From assembly GCF_003797825.1 (NCBI RefSeq), contig NZ_RKME01000011.1:62001-126000 (forward strand): 64,000 nucleotides of DNA. Reading direction: 5' to 3'. The notes below the pieces were generated by a model. That model was not told where the DNA came from. It made no database searches and worked only from the letters and a program-made list of their open reading frames with translations. This document shows positions 23,749-32,619 of this stretch, piece by piece. A program made the translations under genes and the position numbers. The stretch comes from Gordonia sp. OPL2. GTDB taxonomy: Bacteria > Actinomycetota > Actinomycetes > Mycobacteriales > Mycobacteriaceae. Each line of letters starts with the position of its first letter. The first letter of the stretch is position 1.

Positions 23749-24876
23749 ATGAAAACCAAGGGGGCAATCCTCCGGAATCCGGGCGAGAAGTGGCAGATCG
23801 AGGAGTTCGAACTCGGTGACCCGGTGGCCGGTGAGGTTCAGGTCAAACTGGTCAGCTCGGGGCTGTGCCATTCCGATCACCACCTGCGCACCGGCGACAG
23901 CCCGGCGCCGATGCCGGTGCTCGGTGGGCACGAAGGTGCCGGTGTGGTCACCAAGGTCGGACCGGGTGTGACCCGGTTGAAGGAGGGCGATCACGTCGTC
24001 ACCGCCTTCATCCCCGCATGCGGGGTCTGCGAACCGTGCTCGCGCGGCGACCAGAACTTCTGCGACGAGGGCGCCCGACTCCTCACCGGACTGTCCATCT
24101 CCGACGACACCAACCGGGCACACACCAGCAGCGGTGAGGCGCTGACCCAGATGTGCATGCTCGGGACGTTCGCGCCGTACATCACGGTGAACCAGGCGTC
24201 GCTGGTGAAGATCGAAGAGGACATCCCGCTCCAGCAGGCCGCCCTGCTCGGCTGTGGTGTGGCGACCGGTTGGGGCTCCGCGGTGGAGATCGGCGGCACG
24301 CATGCCGGCGACGTCGTCGTGGTGGTCGGTATCGGTGGCGTGGGCATCAACTCGGTGCAGGGCGCCGCTGCGGCGGGAGCACGCATCGTCGTCGCCATCG
24401 ATCCCGTTCCGTTCAAGCTGCAGATGGCCGAGAAACTCGGTGCGACGCACACCTTCTCGTCGATGGAAGAGGCGCTGCCGGTCCTGGGCGAGATCAGCTG
24501 GGGCAAGATGGCCAACACGACGATCCTCACCGTCGGTGAGATCGACGGCTCGATGCTGGCGCCGGCTCTCGCGTTGACCGGCAAGGGCGGTCAGGTCGTC
24601 GTGACGGGTATGGGCAACTTCGCGTCGATGGACGCGCAGATCAACCTGTTCGAGCTGACGCTGCTGCAGAAGCGCGTGCAGGGAGCCATCTTCGGTGGCG
24701 CGAGCCCGCGGACGCAGGTACCGACGCTGCTCAACGAGTACCGCGCCGGGAAGCTCAACCTCGGCGATCTGGTCACCCAGACCTATCGGCTGGACCAGAT
24801 CAACGAGGCCTATGACGACATGCTGGAGGGCAACAACATTCGCGGCATGATCGTGTACGGCGACGACGACTACTGA
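23749..24876 (+). CDS. NDMA-dependent zinc alcohol dehydrogenase (Rxyl_3153-type)
   Basis: A 375-aa medium-chain dehydrogenase. The catalytic-zinc region is GLCHSDHHLRTGD with GGHEGAG; the structural-zinc cysteines are in CGVCEPCSRGDQNFC; the dinucleotide fold is GIGGVGINSVQGA. Proteins of this actinobacterial family hold the nicotinamide tightly and use an artificial acceptor (NDMA) in vitro; in the cell they are linked with the redox peptide mycofactocin. No mycofactocin genes are present in this window. ATG 23749 follows AGAAAGG at a normal distance. The upstream palindrome suggests regulation by substrate. Oxidation of an alcohol or aldehyde is the likely role. Confidence 0.9.
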   Translation: MKTKGAILRNPGEKWQIEEFELGDPVAGEVQVKLVSSGLCHSDHHLRTGDSPAPMPVLGGHEGAGVVTKVGPGVTRLKEGDHVVTAFIPACGVCEPCSRGDQNFCDEGARLLTGLSISDDTNRAHTSSGEALTQMCMLGTFAPYITVNQASLVKIEEDIPLQQAALLGCGVATGWGSAVEIGGTHAGDVVVVVGIGGVGINSVQGAAAAGARIVVAIDPVPFKLQMAEKLGATHTFSSMEEALPVLGEISWGKMANTTILTVGEIDGSMLAPALALTGKGGQVVVTGMGNFASMDAQINLFELTLLQKRVQGAIFGGASPRTQVPTLLNEYRAGKLNLGDLVTQTYRLDQINEAYDDMLEGNNIRGMIVYGDDDY

Positions 24877-24931
24877 TCGGAACTGCTACTGGTCGGAACT
24901 GCGATTGATCGGACGCCGTCCGATCAGCGTC

Positions 24932-24977
24932 GGGCCGCGGCCCGGTGTGCACCACCCGTGCACGCCGGCCGCGGCCC
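24932..24977. terminator. Bidirectional hairpin terminator
   Basis: GGGCCGCGGCC (24932-24942) pairs with GGCCGCGGCCC (24967-24977); inside, GTGCAC (24947-24952) pairs with GTGCAC (24958-24963) with a 5-base loop, so the stem is nearly continuous. It lies between the ends of the convergent alcohol dehydrogenase and K+ channel genes. A second small palindrome (GATCGGACG...CGTCCGATC) is at 24907-24925. Confidence 0.7.
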
Positions 24978-25007
24978 GTCTCGTTCGGTGTGTGACCGTG
25001 CCGCGCG

Positions 25008-25553
25008 CTAGCGCCGGGCCCGGGCCGTGACGAGGATGTTCAGGAAACGGAGTCCGAGCCCGAGGAGCACCAGGGTGCTCGCCATCTGGATCGACACGAT
25101 GACGCGGGCAGGCTGCGACACCGCCGAGATGTCGCCGAATCCCGTGGTGGTGAACACGGTCAGACAGAAATAGAGCGCGTCGATACGGGTGAGCCGCTCG
25201 TTGAAATTGTCATGCCCGTACTCCGACAGCAAGAAGTAGGTCGCCGCGAAGGCCACGATGTAGAACGCGGCCAACGCGACGAGCATCTCCACGGCGGTCG
25301 CGACCGGATACGGCGAATGCGCGAAATGCCGGACCTCCCAGACGACGAAGGCGACCAGCAGTGCCGACCCGATGATGAGGCCGGCCAGGTTCGCGCTGCT
25401 CGCCTTGTCGATCGGCAGCAGGAAGTACCCGGTCAGAAGGAGGACGGCCGCGAGGATCGGCCGGGCGATCGCCATCGCGACCTGACGGCGCCCCACGTGC
25501 GGCGGCAGCCCTCCCCGCGGCCCAGAGCCGATCCCCCCGACCTCGTGCGCCAT
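25008..25553 (-). CDS. Potassium channel family protein
   Basis: A 181-aa membrane protein. Two hydrophobic segments (about 29-46, 55-72) precede a third (about 87-109), the pore helix and filter TTTGFGD (135-141), and a last helix (about 151-173). The arrangement (M1, pore, M2) plus two N-terminal helices is that of small bacterial ion-channel proteins. The filter T-T-G-F-G-D is a variant of TVGYGD, known in other K+ channel-like proteins. It starts at ATG 25553, 8 bases after the stop of the upstream peptidase; a longer in-frame start would overlap that gene. No regulatory RCK domain is present. Function as K+-selective is probable, not proven. Confidence 0.8.
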   Translation of the reverse strand: MAHEVGGIGSGPRGGLPPHVGRRQVAMAIARPILAAVLLLTGYFLLPIDKASSANLAGLIIGSALLVAFVVWEVRHFAHSPYPVATAVEMLVALAAFYIVAFAATYFLLSEYGHDNFNERLTRIDALYFCLTVFTTTGFGDISAVSQPARVIVSIQMASTLVLLGLGLRFLNILVTARARR

Positions 25554-25560
25554 GCCGGCG

Positions 25561-27594
25561 CTACCAGATCCGTACCCGCTCGGACGGCTCGAGGTAGAGC
25601 TCATCGCCCTCGGCGACGTCGAACGCGTCGTAGAACGCGTCGATGTTGCGGACGACGCCGTTGCACCGGAACTCGGGCGGGGAGTGCGGGTCGATCGACA
25701 GACGCCGGATCGCCTCGGCGTCGCGGGTCTTGGTCCGCCAGATCTGCGCCCAGCTGTAGAAGACGCGCTGCACGCCGGTCAGCCCGTCGATGACCGGAGC
25801 CGCTTCGCTCCCGGCGCCGTTATCACTCGGCCCGCTCGCTTCGCTCCCGGCGCCGGCCCGCGCGAGCTGGTAGGCGACCAGCGCGATCGACAATCCACCG
25901 AGGTCGCCGATGTTCTCGCCGATGGTGAAATCGCCGTTGACCTTGTACTCGTCGTCGAGGCCGTTCGGGGTGAACTCGCTGTACTGATCGATGAGTTTAC
26001 GTGTGCGAGAGGAGAATTCGGTGCGGTCGTCGTCGGTCCACCAGTCGAAGAGATTGCCGTCGCCGTCATACTTGGCGCCCTGGTCGTCGAACCCGTGGCC
26101 GATCTCGTGACCGATCACCGCGCCGATGCCACCGTAATTGGCGGCGTCGTCGGCATCCGGGTCGAAGAACGGCGGCTGCAGGATGGCGGCCGGGAAGACG
26201 ATCTCGTTCATACCCGGGTTGTAGTAGGCGTTGACCGTCTGGGGTGTCATGAACCATTCGTCGTGGTCGACCGGTTGGCCGATCTTCGCGAACTCCCGAT
26301 CCTGTTCGAACGACGATGCGCGCGCGACGTTGCCGATCAGGTCACCGCGGTCGACCGTGAGGGTGCCGTAGTCACGCCACTTCGCCGGATACCCGATCTT
26401 CGGGGTGAACTTGCCGAGCTTGGTCAGCGCCCGCTCCCGTGTCGCCGGGGTCATCCAGTCGAGGTCGGAGATGTTGCGGCGGTAGGCGGCGACGAGGTTG
26501 TCGATGAGCTCGTCCATCCGGGCCTTCGCCTCGGGCGGAAAGTGATTCTCCACGTACAGTTTTCCGACGGCGAATCCCACGGCGTCCTCGACGAAGCCGA
26601 CGCCGCGCTTCCACCGGTCCCGGATCGCCTCGGTGCCGGAGAGGGTACGGCCGTAGAAATCGAAGTTCTCGTCGACGAAGTCCGCGGAGAGGTAGGGCGC
26701 CGCCGAATGCAGCAGGCGCCAGGTCAGCCAGGTCTTCCACTCGTCGAGCGAACGGGATGCGATGAGGTCGGCGGCCCCGGTGATGAAGGACGGCTGTGCG
26801 ACGACCACCTCGGCGAACGTGGCGTCGCCGGTCGTGCCCAGCCCGCCGAACCACTGATCGAGTTCGAAGGCGCCTGCCGCGCTGCCGAAGTCGGCCAGTG
26901 AGGTGAGGTTGTAGGTGAGCTCGGCGTCACGTCGGCGGACGACGTCCCAGTGATGGGAGGCCAGCGCGGTCTCCAGATCGAGGACGACCTGGCCACGTGC
27001 GTCGGCGTCGTCGACGCCGGCGAGTGAGAACATCCGTGCGACGTGGTCGCGGTAGGCGGCCCGCGTCTCGGCGTGCTTGTCCTCCCGGTAGTACGACTCG
27101 TCGGGAAGGCCGAGGCCGGACTGCACGACGTGCACGAGGTAGCGGTCGGACTGCTTGGCGTCGGTGTCAACGTAGAAGCCGAAGAGCCCGCCGACACCGT
27201 GGCGCTGTAGTCGGCCGATGCGTGCGCTCAGTTCGCCGATGGTGCTGATCGCGGCGATCTTCTCGAGCTCGCCGGTGATCGGACCGATGCCGAGGGCGTC
27301 GATGTGGTCGGTGTCCATGAACGACGCGTAGAGGTCGCCGATCTTCTGCGCATCGGACCCGCTGTCGGGATCCGACTCCGCACACGAGGTGATGATGTCG
27401 CGCACGTTCTCCTCGGCGCGGTCGCGAAGGACATGGAATGCGCCGTCGAGGGGGCGGTCGTCCGGGATCACGTGGCTCTGCAGCCACTTGCCGTTCACGT
27501 GGGCGAACAGGTCGTCCTGGACGCGGACGCCGTCGTCGACCCAGCTGAGATCGATCCCGGAAACGGTCGAGGTGTCAGTCTGCGAAGCGGTCAC
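25561..27594 (-). CDS. M13-family zinc metallopeptidase (neprilysin/Zmp1-like)
   Basis: A 677-aa zinc endopeptidase. The HEIGH motif is at 496-500 and the third zinc ligand in ENIGDLGG (Glu560, Asp564). NAYYNPGMNEIVFPAAILQPPFF (substrate-facing sheet) and the C-terminal RVRIW are hallmarks of the family. No signal peptide is seen, as in M. tuberculosis Zmp1 (Rv0198c), which is nevertheless found outside the cytoplasm. Residues about 580-598 are an insert made of two GAGSEA repeats that normal members lack. It is followed 8 bases later by the K+ channel gene. Confidence 0.93.
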   Translation of the reverse strand: MTASQTDTSTVSGIDLSWVDDGVRVQDDLFAHVNGKWLQSHVIPDDRPLDGAFHVLRDRAEENVRDIITSCAESDPDSGSDAQKIGDLYASFMDTDHIDALGIGPITGELEKIAAISTIGELSARIGRLQRHGVGGLFGFYVDTDAKQSDRYLVHVVQSGLGLPDESYYREDKHAETRAAYRDHVARMFSLAGVDDADARGQVVLDLETALASHHWDVVRRRDAELTYNLTSLADFGSAAGAFELDQWFGGLGTTGDATFAEVVVAQPSFITGAADLIASRSLDEWKTWLTWRLLHSAAPYLSADFVDENFDFYGRTLSGTEAIRDRWKRGVGFVEDAVGFAVGKLYVENHFPPEAKARMDELIDNLVAAYRRNISDLDWMTPATRERALTKLGKFTPKIGYPAKWRDYGTLTVDRGDLIGNVARASSFEQDREFAKIGQPVDHDEWFMTPQTVNAYYNPGMNEIVFPAAILQPPFFDPDADDAANYGGIGAVIGHEIGHGFDDQGAKYDGDGNLFDWWTDDDRTEFSSRTRKLIDQYSEFTPNGLDDEYKVNGDFTIGENIGDLGGLSIALVAYQLARAGAGSEASGPSDNGAGSEAAPVIDGLTGVQRVFYSWAQIWRTKTRDAEAIRRLSIDPHSPPEFRCNGVVRNIDAFYDAFDVAEGDELYLEPSERVRIW
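25802..25855 (-). repeat. In-frame 36-bp period repeat inside M13 peptidase gene
   Basis: Two identical 18-base copies (GCTTCGCTCCCGGCGCCG on the plus strand) at 25802-25819 and 25838-25855. The unit and the surrounding CCGCTCGCTTCGCTC wording resemble dispersed intergenic repeats of this group, here inserted without breaking the frame. It adds a Gly/Ala/Ser-rich loop to the enzyme. Confidence 0.7.
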
Positions 27595-27668
27595 CCGTCC
27601 ATCCTGGCACTCCCATCCTGATTCGTCAGCCGGCTCTGCTGTGGGCGCAATCGCATTACCGTGGACGC

Positions 27669-29132
27669 ATGGGCGAGTCAGCGGACATCAATTCCTACGA
27701 CGTGATCGTGATCGGTGGTGGTCCGGTCGGGGAGAACGCGGCGGACTACGCGATCCGGGGTAGCGACCGGACGGCGATCATCGTCGAACACGAACTCGTC
27801 GGCGGGGAGTGCTCGTACTGGGCGTGTATGCCGAGCAAGGGGCTGCTCGGACCGGGCGCCGCGCTCGCTCGGGCCGCCGGACTCGGTGGTGCCCGCGAGC
27901 GTGTCACCGGCACCGCGCCGGACCGCGACGCCACACTCGGCTGGCGCGATTCGATCACGCATTCCCGCGACGACAGCTCTCAGGTCGAATGGGCGCGAGG
28001 TGCCGGTATCGAGGTGATCCGCGGGCACGGGATGATCGTGGGCGATCGGGAGGTCGTCGTCGGCGATCGGCGGTTGCGGGCGACGCAGGCCGTGGTGGTC
28101 GCGACCGGGAGCACGGCGTCGATCCCGCCGATATCCGGTCTGCGCGAAGCCCGACCGTGGACATCGCGGGACGCCACCAACCTGGTCGAGATCCCGGAGC
28201 GGATGGTGATCCTCGGAGGTGGGGTGGTCGCCTGCGAGGCGGCCACCTGGTTGCTCGACCTCGGTGTCCGCGAGTTGGCCATGGTGGTGCGCGGGAAGTC
28301 GTTGCTGCCCAAGGCAGAACCGTTCGTCGGAGAGCGCGTCGCGGATGCGCTGACCGAGCGCGGTGCCGACATCCGGTTCGGCACGGAGATATCGGCGGTG
28401 GAGCGCTCCGACGTCGCCGACACCGGATACGGACGCATCCATGGCGGACCCGCCCGGGTGACGCTGAGCGGGGGATCGGGCGACGGCGCGGACGCATCGG
28501 TGCTCGAGGTCGACGAGATCCTCGTCGCCGCCGGCCGCGCGCCCGGGACAAGGGATCTGGGTCTGGACGCGATCGGCGTCGATGACAAGGGGCCCCTCCA
28601 AGTCGACGACCACATGACAGTGCCTGCCCATCCGTGGCTGTACGCCGTGGGTGACGTCAACGGGCGAGTCGCCTTGACCCACATGGGCAAATACCAGGGG
28701 CGGGTCGCCGGGGATGTGATCGCCGCGCGCGCGGAGGGCCGCTCGATCGATGGCTCGCGGTACACGGCGTCGGCCGACCGGGACGCGATCCCGCAGGTCG
28801 TGTTCACTCGGCCAGAGATGGCGTCGGTCGGGCGCACCGAATCGCAGGCACGCGAGGATGGCATCGATGTGGTTGTCGCGGAACAGGATATCTCGGTCGC
28901 CGGGTCGTACCTGGTCGATCCCGAGCACTCCGGCCGGGCGAAGTTGGTCATCGATCGCGGACGCGACGTCCTCGTCGGTGCGACCTTCATCGGTACGGAC
29001 ACCGCCGAACTCGTCCACTCGGCGACCGTGGCCATCGTCGGCGAGGTGACGCTGGATCGGCTGTGGCATGCGGTCCCGTCGTATCCGACGGTCAGCGAGA
29101 TCTGGTTGAGATTGCTGGATTCGGTGCGCTGA
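27669..29132 (+). CDS. FAD-dependent pyridine nucleotide-disulfide oxidoreductase (MerA/lipoamide-dehydrogenase-like)
   Basis: A 487-aa class-I flavoprotein disulfide reductase. It has the FAD motif GGGPVGENAA (17-26), the redox pair Cys48-x4-Cys53 (GECSYWACMPSK), the NAD(P) motif GGGVVACEAA and the second FAD motif YAVGDVNGR. At the C-terminus the usual catalytic His-Pro-Thr is replaced by Tyr472-Pro-Thr (SYPTVSE), as in mercuric reductases, but no C-terminal Cys pair is present. Glu477 of the dyad is retained. Start ATG 27669 lies on a short spacer after the divergent M13 gene. Possible substrates are a low-molecular-weight disulfide, a quinone or a metal; mycothione and lipoamide are not supported specifically. 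Confidence 0.82.
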   Translation: MGESADINSYDVIVIGGGPVGENAADYAIRGSDRTAIIVEHELVGGECSYWACMPSKGLLGPGAALARAAGLGGARERVTGTAPDRDATLGWRDSITHSRDDSSQVEWARGAGIEVIRGHGMIVGDREVVVGDRRLRATQAVVVATGSTASIPPISGLREARPWTSRDATNLVEIPERMVILGGGVVACEAATWLLDLGVRELAMVVRGKSLLPKAEPFVGERVADALTERGADIRFGTEISAVERSDVADTGYGRIHGGPARVTLSGGSGDGADASVLEVDEILVAAGRAPGTRDLGLDAIGVDDKGPLQVDDHMTVPAHPWLYAVGDVNGRVALTHMGKYQGRVAGDVIAARAEGRSIDGSRYTASADRDAIPQVVFTRPEMASVGRTESQAREDGIDVVVAEQDISVAGSYLVDPEHSGRAKLVIDRGRDVLVGATFIGTDTAELVHSATVAIVGEVTLDRLWHAVPSYPTVSEIWLRLLDSVR

Positions 29133-29135
29133 CCG

Positions 29136-30716
29136 TCAGTCGCCCTCGTCTCCTTCGCGTTCATTCTGTTCGCGTCGTCGGCGGTTGCGTTCGCGTTCTT
29201 GTTGTCGGCGTGCGTATTTCGCGGCCAGGCGGCTGCGGGGACGGGTGGGTGGTGCCTGATCATCAGGCGCCAGGTCATCCGCTCTCGGGTCGGCCGCACC
29301 TGCAGCTCGCGGCGGCGGTGCGAAGCGGATGCGTCGCAGGCCGGGAAACAACACTTCCAGGTTGTCGGGGTCGCCGGGGATCACCAAACCTTCCGGGGTG
29401 ATGAACTCTTGCCGCAGCCGGCCGCGCCGATCCCGATACTGGTCATCGACCCAGGAACCGAACGTCTTGAGGATGTGGAAGAACCGGTCTTTGACGTTGA
29501 GATTCTCCGGCACCGTCTGCCCGCCGGCGGAAGGGTCGGCGTGGTGATACTCCACGACATGATCGACGTCGCCCACGAACGCTGATGTGGCATTACCGGG
29601 CACCACCGAGTGTCCGTCGCGCACCCGGATGTAGGTGTCCAACGCCGCCGACGGCCGATACGGATCGGCCGGTTGATGGGCGGGCACCGTCCATGTGCCA
29701 TCGGGGTTCCGTGGGGTACCCGGCGGCACGATCGGCGTGACGACCGCATCCGGGCGGGCGGCCAGATCACGCACATGCTCACCCGAGATCACCCCGTGTC
29801 CCGCGACGAAACCGGCATTGTCGGCCTGACCGGCGATCGTGTTCTCATCGGCCACCACATGAATCACGATCCTCGACGCCGCACCACTGCCGGGTTCGGC
29901 AATCTCGGCCGGACAATCGTCACGCCCGCACAGGCACTCGAACCGGGTGTGCGACATCAGGGCGAACGCCGCATCCGAACGACGCTGGGCGATCGTGCGG
30001 GGATCCTCACCACACGCCGTGACCGCCAGCGCCACGATGCTGTCCCGGGAGATCCGAGCATTCTCCGCCGACATCGTCGCGGCGACCTTGGCCACCCCAT
30101 CGGCTTTGGCCTCCACCCAGGCGTCGCGGCCATCCAACGCCCGACGGCGACGTTCACGCACCGCATCCGGATCGTGGCGGTAGACGATCCGATCGACCAT
30201 GTCGCGTAGCCGTTCTGCCGACCACGGCCCATCATGCACATCCAACTCCGCCGCGATCTGGGCATCCACCTCGGCCGCGCAGTCCGCGCCGTCGATCAAA
30301 TCGGTGCGCGCGATCACCGCGATCACCCGCTCCGGCGAGATCCGGCCCTCCCGCAACCGCTCAGACACCTGCGGCAGGCGATCCCGCAACGCCACCGCCT
30401 GCACTATCACCTGTTCGGCAGCGTGCTGGGTGATCGCCAACGCCACCGACACACGAGCCGCACAATCAGCGAACCCGTCCACCAGCAACACGTCGTGAAC
30501 ATCGCGATCACCGACCAGGCGGCGATGCAACTCTGCAGCCAACTGATAGTTGTGCCACGCCAGATACGAACGGGCACGCTGAGTCGAGGCCATCGACCCC
30601 ACCAACTCGTTGACATGAGTGCCGATCAGATCAGTCACATCATCGGCATGCACATCACCGGTATAGAACGCCGGCAGATCCGGCCACGGCGACCGCGCAC
30701 GCCACCACCGCGACAT
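29136..30716 (-). CDS. DUF222 / HNH endonuclease-domain protein (13E12 repeat family)
   Basis: A 526-aa protein of the large 13E12-type family of mycobacteria and relatives. The N-terminal part is the helical DUF222 region (about 40-300); the C-terminal part carries an HNH-like DHVVEYHHADPSAGGQTVPENLN motif (DHVVEYHH, GGxT, NLN). Unlike many members it lacks the zinc-binding cysteines (the CxxPGC position reads VVPGNAT and the LCRxHH position reads VKDRFFH), as in a known subfamily. Translation probably starts at ATG 30716, because upstream frame is Cys/Trp-rich with no family match. These genes are often multicopy and spread by transfer; the function is unknown. Confidence 0.8.
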   Translation of the reverse strand: MSRWWRARSPWPDLPAFYTGDVHADDVTDLIGTHVNELVGSMASTQRARSYLAWHNYQLAAELHRRLVGDRDVHDVLLVDGFADCAARVSVALAITQHAAEQVIVQAVALRDRLPQVSERLREGRISPERVIAVIARTDLIDGADCAAEVDAQIAAELDVHDGPWSAERLRDMVDRIVYRHDPDAVRERRRRALDGRDAWVEAKADGVAKVAATMSAENARISRDSIVALAVTACGEDPRTIAQRRSDAAFALMSHTRFECLCGRDDCPAEIAEPGSGAASRIVIHVVADENTIAGQADNAGFVAGHGVISGEHVRDLAARPDAVVTPIVPPGTPRNPDGTWTVPAHQPADPYRPSAALDTYIRVRDGHSVVPGNATSAFVGDVDHVVEYHHADPSAGGQTVPENLNVKDRFFHILKTFGSWVDDQYRDRRGRLRQEFITPEGLVIPGDPDNLEVLFPGLRRIRFAPPPRAAGAADPRADDLAPDDQAPPTRPRSRLAAKYARRQQERERNRRRREQNEREGDEGD

Positions 30717-31132
30717 CTCCCACCCCGCGACAGCAGACACCACCAACACCTTCCAGAGACACCGACACCGACCGCAGCACCACCGGTCACACATATCTCT
30801 GGAACAAAGCCGCCACCCGAAACAACCGAACGCGGCCGACACATCATCATCTCGGTCCTGCAGAAACCAACCTACGACACCCCACCGACAAGAACCCTCG
30901 TCAGCGCGCTCGTCCACAACATCGGTTGATTTCTGTGAATCGCCCACCAAGGTGGACCGACAGTATTGTCTCTTCTCACGCGCGGCTATAAGGTTAGCCT
31001 TGCTTTATCCGCCAGATCTCCTCACTGCAGCACTCATGTTGTGCACCAGTCGATCTCAACCCGTGTTGAGTGTCGGCTGCCGATGCATTGCGGCGAAGAA
31101 TGTTCTCTATGGTCCTGAGAAAGGCGTTGAGC
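30717..31132. other. Intergenic region between divergent genes (416 bp)
   Basis: No convincing gene is seen in this stretch. GC is lower than around it near 30940-31010, consistent with promoters. The part upstream of the DUF222 gene can be read in frame with it but shows no family similarity. The only recognisable site is the iron-box-like sequence at 30989-31007. A short plus-strand frame at 30952-31191 has no RBS and no family pattern. Confidence 0.5.
30989..31007. promoter_or_regulatory. IdeR/DtxR-like iron box
   Basis: TAAGGTTAGCCTTGCTTTA resembles the 19-bp consensus TTAGGTTAGGCTAACCTAA (left half nearly perfect, right half with 3-4 changes). It is about 125 bases upstream of the orphan gene at 31133. 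Such boxes bind the iron-loaded repressor and mark iron-starvation-induced genes. Confidence 0.5.
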
Positions 31133-31717
31133 ATGGCGTTACATCTCTGCTTCGATCTGAAGGCCCGTCCTGTCGCTCTGGTGATGCATGACTCGAGCAA
31201 CGGTGTACCTGCGCCGCCGAGTCTGGGCCCCTCGGTGGCCGAGGTGATGGCAGCAGTGGCCGAACATCGCTGGGCGGCAGGGTCGGCCGACTTCGCGATC
31301 GCCAAAGAGGTTTTCACGAAACATGATTCGACTCCGTCGACGTTCATGGTTCCTGCCGGACAGGACGACCCGGGCAGCGGTGGACTCTGTGCCCTCATCG
31401 GCGCACTGGAGAACGCACTCCGGGACGTACCTCCGCTGGCGGGATGGCGCTCGTACGACGACGGCACTCCCGGGCCCGCGCGGCTGACGGCGGCACTGGT
31501 TCGCTGCGCGATTCTTCACGCGACACTCGCACCAACCGTCTATGACCGGGTGATCGCCACGACGCGCGAAGGTGTCCACTACAGCACCGCACGCGTCCTG
31601 TACGACCACTGCGGCCGCAAATGGACGAGGTATCAGTACCGGTGCGGGCATGACGAACTGATTGCGGGGCCCCTCGTATGGCCACGAGAGGCGCGAGAGG
31701 CGGCAGTGGCTCCATAA
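31133..31717 (+). CDS. Hypothetical protein, possibly iron-regulated
   Basis: A 194-aa protein that I do not recognise. It is soluble (no signal or TM), rich in Ala/Arg, and has a Cys/His/Trp-containing C-terminal part (VLYDHCGRKWTRYQYRCGHDELI) that could bind a metal or DNA. Two in-frame upstream ATGs exist, but ATG 31133 has a GAGAAAGG RBS about 9 bases before it. The gene stands alone between a DUF222 protein and a GntR gene, behind an IdeR-like box. GC at third codon positions is high, which supports its being real despite a similarly long antisense frame. A siderophore or iron-response role is inference only. Confidence 0.55.
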   Translation: MALHLCFDLKARPVALVMHDSSNGVPAPPSLGPSVAEVMAAVAEHRWAAGSADFAIAKEVFTKHDSTPSTFMVPAGQDDPGSGGLCALIGALENALRDVPPLAGWRSYDDGTPGPARLTAALVRCAILHATLAPTVYDRVIATTREGVHYSTARVLYDHCGRKWTRYQYRCGHDELIAGPLVWPREAREAAVAP

Positions 31718-31786
31718 AGCCCCCGCTGATCTGTCACTGGTCTGACCACTTGACCACCTGATCGCGCAGGTCCTAGGGTATGCGGC

Positions 31787-32545
31787 ATGCCGTTCGAGCC
31801 CATCGCGCCACGGAGCGTGCCCGAAGACGTCTACGAGCAGATCGTGTCCGGCGTGCTGTCCGGCGACCTTCCCGCCGGGGACACGCTGCCGAGCGAGCGC
31901 GATCTGGCGCGGTTGCTCGGTGTGTCCCGGCCGGCAGTGCGGGAGGCGCTACGCCGGGTCGCTGCCGCCGGCCTGGTGTCGATCCGGCAGGGGCAGGGCA
32001 CGCGGGTGCTCGACCCGGCTGCATCCGGAGGTCTCGACCTGCTGCCGCGGTTGCTCGTCCGTGACGGCCGTCTGGTGCCCACGGTCGCGCGCTCGATCGT
32101 CGAGGCCAGAGCGCTCGTGGGACCGAAGGTGGCCGAACTCGCCGCGGAACGCGCCGACGAACGCGCCGTGATGCTGCTCCGCGAGTGTGTGGCGGACCTG
32201 ACCACCGACCTCGACCCGGTGCAACAGCAGGTGGTCGCTCTGGAGTTCTGGAGCCGAGTCATCGATGCGGCGGATTCGATCGCGTTTCGACTCATGTACA
32301 ACTCGCTGCGTGCGGCATACGAGCCGGCGCTTCCGGCGCTCGCCGCGGTGCTGGAGCCGGAGGTCGGGAACGTGGCCGGCTACAGCGATGTCGTCGATGC
32401 GATCGAACACTGTCGGCCCGACGAGGCGGCTCGGGCGGCCCAGCACCTGCTTGCCCCGGCGACCGCCACGTTGCTCGCCATGTGCACCGCCCTCGCCGAC
32501 GCCGAGGCGGCCGAGGCGGCCGGTGCCGACGAGTCGGAGCGCTGA
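31787..32545 (+). CDS. GntR-family regulator (FadR subfamily, FCD domain)
   Basis: A 252-aa regulator. The N-terminal winged helix (about 12-75: VYEQIVSGVLSGDLPAGDTLPSERDLARLLGVSRPAVREALRRV) is followed by an all-helical FCD-type effector domain. In FCD members a metal-binding set of Asp and His residues often holds the ligand; here the C-terminal helices carry few His, so effector binding may differ. RBS is weak before ATG 31787. It lies upstream of, and in the same direction as, a fatty-acid hydroxylase-type gene after 74 bases and may control it. Confidence 0.88.
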   Translation: MPFEPIAPRSVPEDVYEQIVSGVLSGDLPAGDTLPSERDLARLLGVSRPAVREALRRVAAAGLVSIRQGQGTRVLDPAASGGLDLLPRLLVRDGRLVPTVARSIVEARALVGPKVAELAAERADERAVMLLRECVADLTTDLDPVQQQVVALEFWSRVIDAADSIAFRLMYNSLRAAYEPALPALAAVLEPEVGNVAGYSDVVDAIEHCRPDEAARAAQHLLAPATATLLAMCTALADAEAAEAAGADESER

Positions 32546-32619
32546 GGACGGCAGACGAGCACGGCCGACGCGGCTTCGCGCCCACCTTCAGATCACAGCC
32601 CGGACAAGGGAGACAACAG

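Noticed and set aside
30952..31191. A 79-residue plus-strand frame covering the iron box
   Set aside because: It starts in the promoter region, has no RBS and overlaps the better-supported orphan gene in another frame.
31139..31651. A 170-residue minus-strand frame opposite the orphan iron-box gene
   Set aside because: The plus-strand gene has an RBS and an upstream regulatory site; the minus frame has neither. Not excluded with full certainty.
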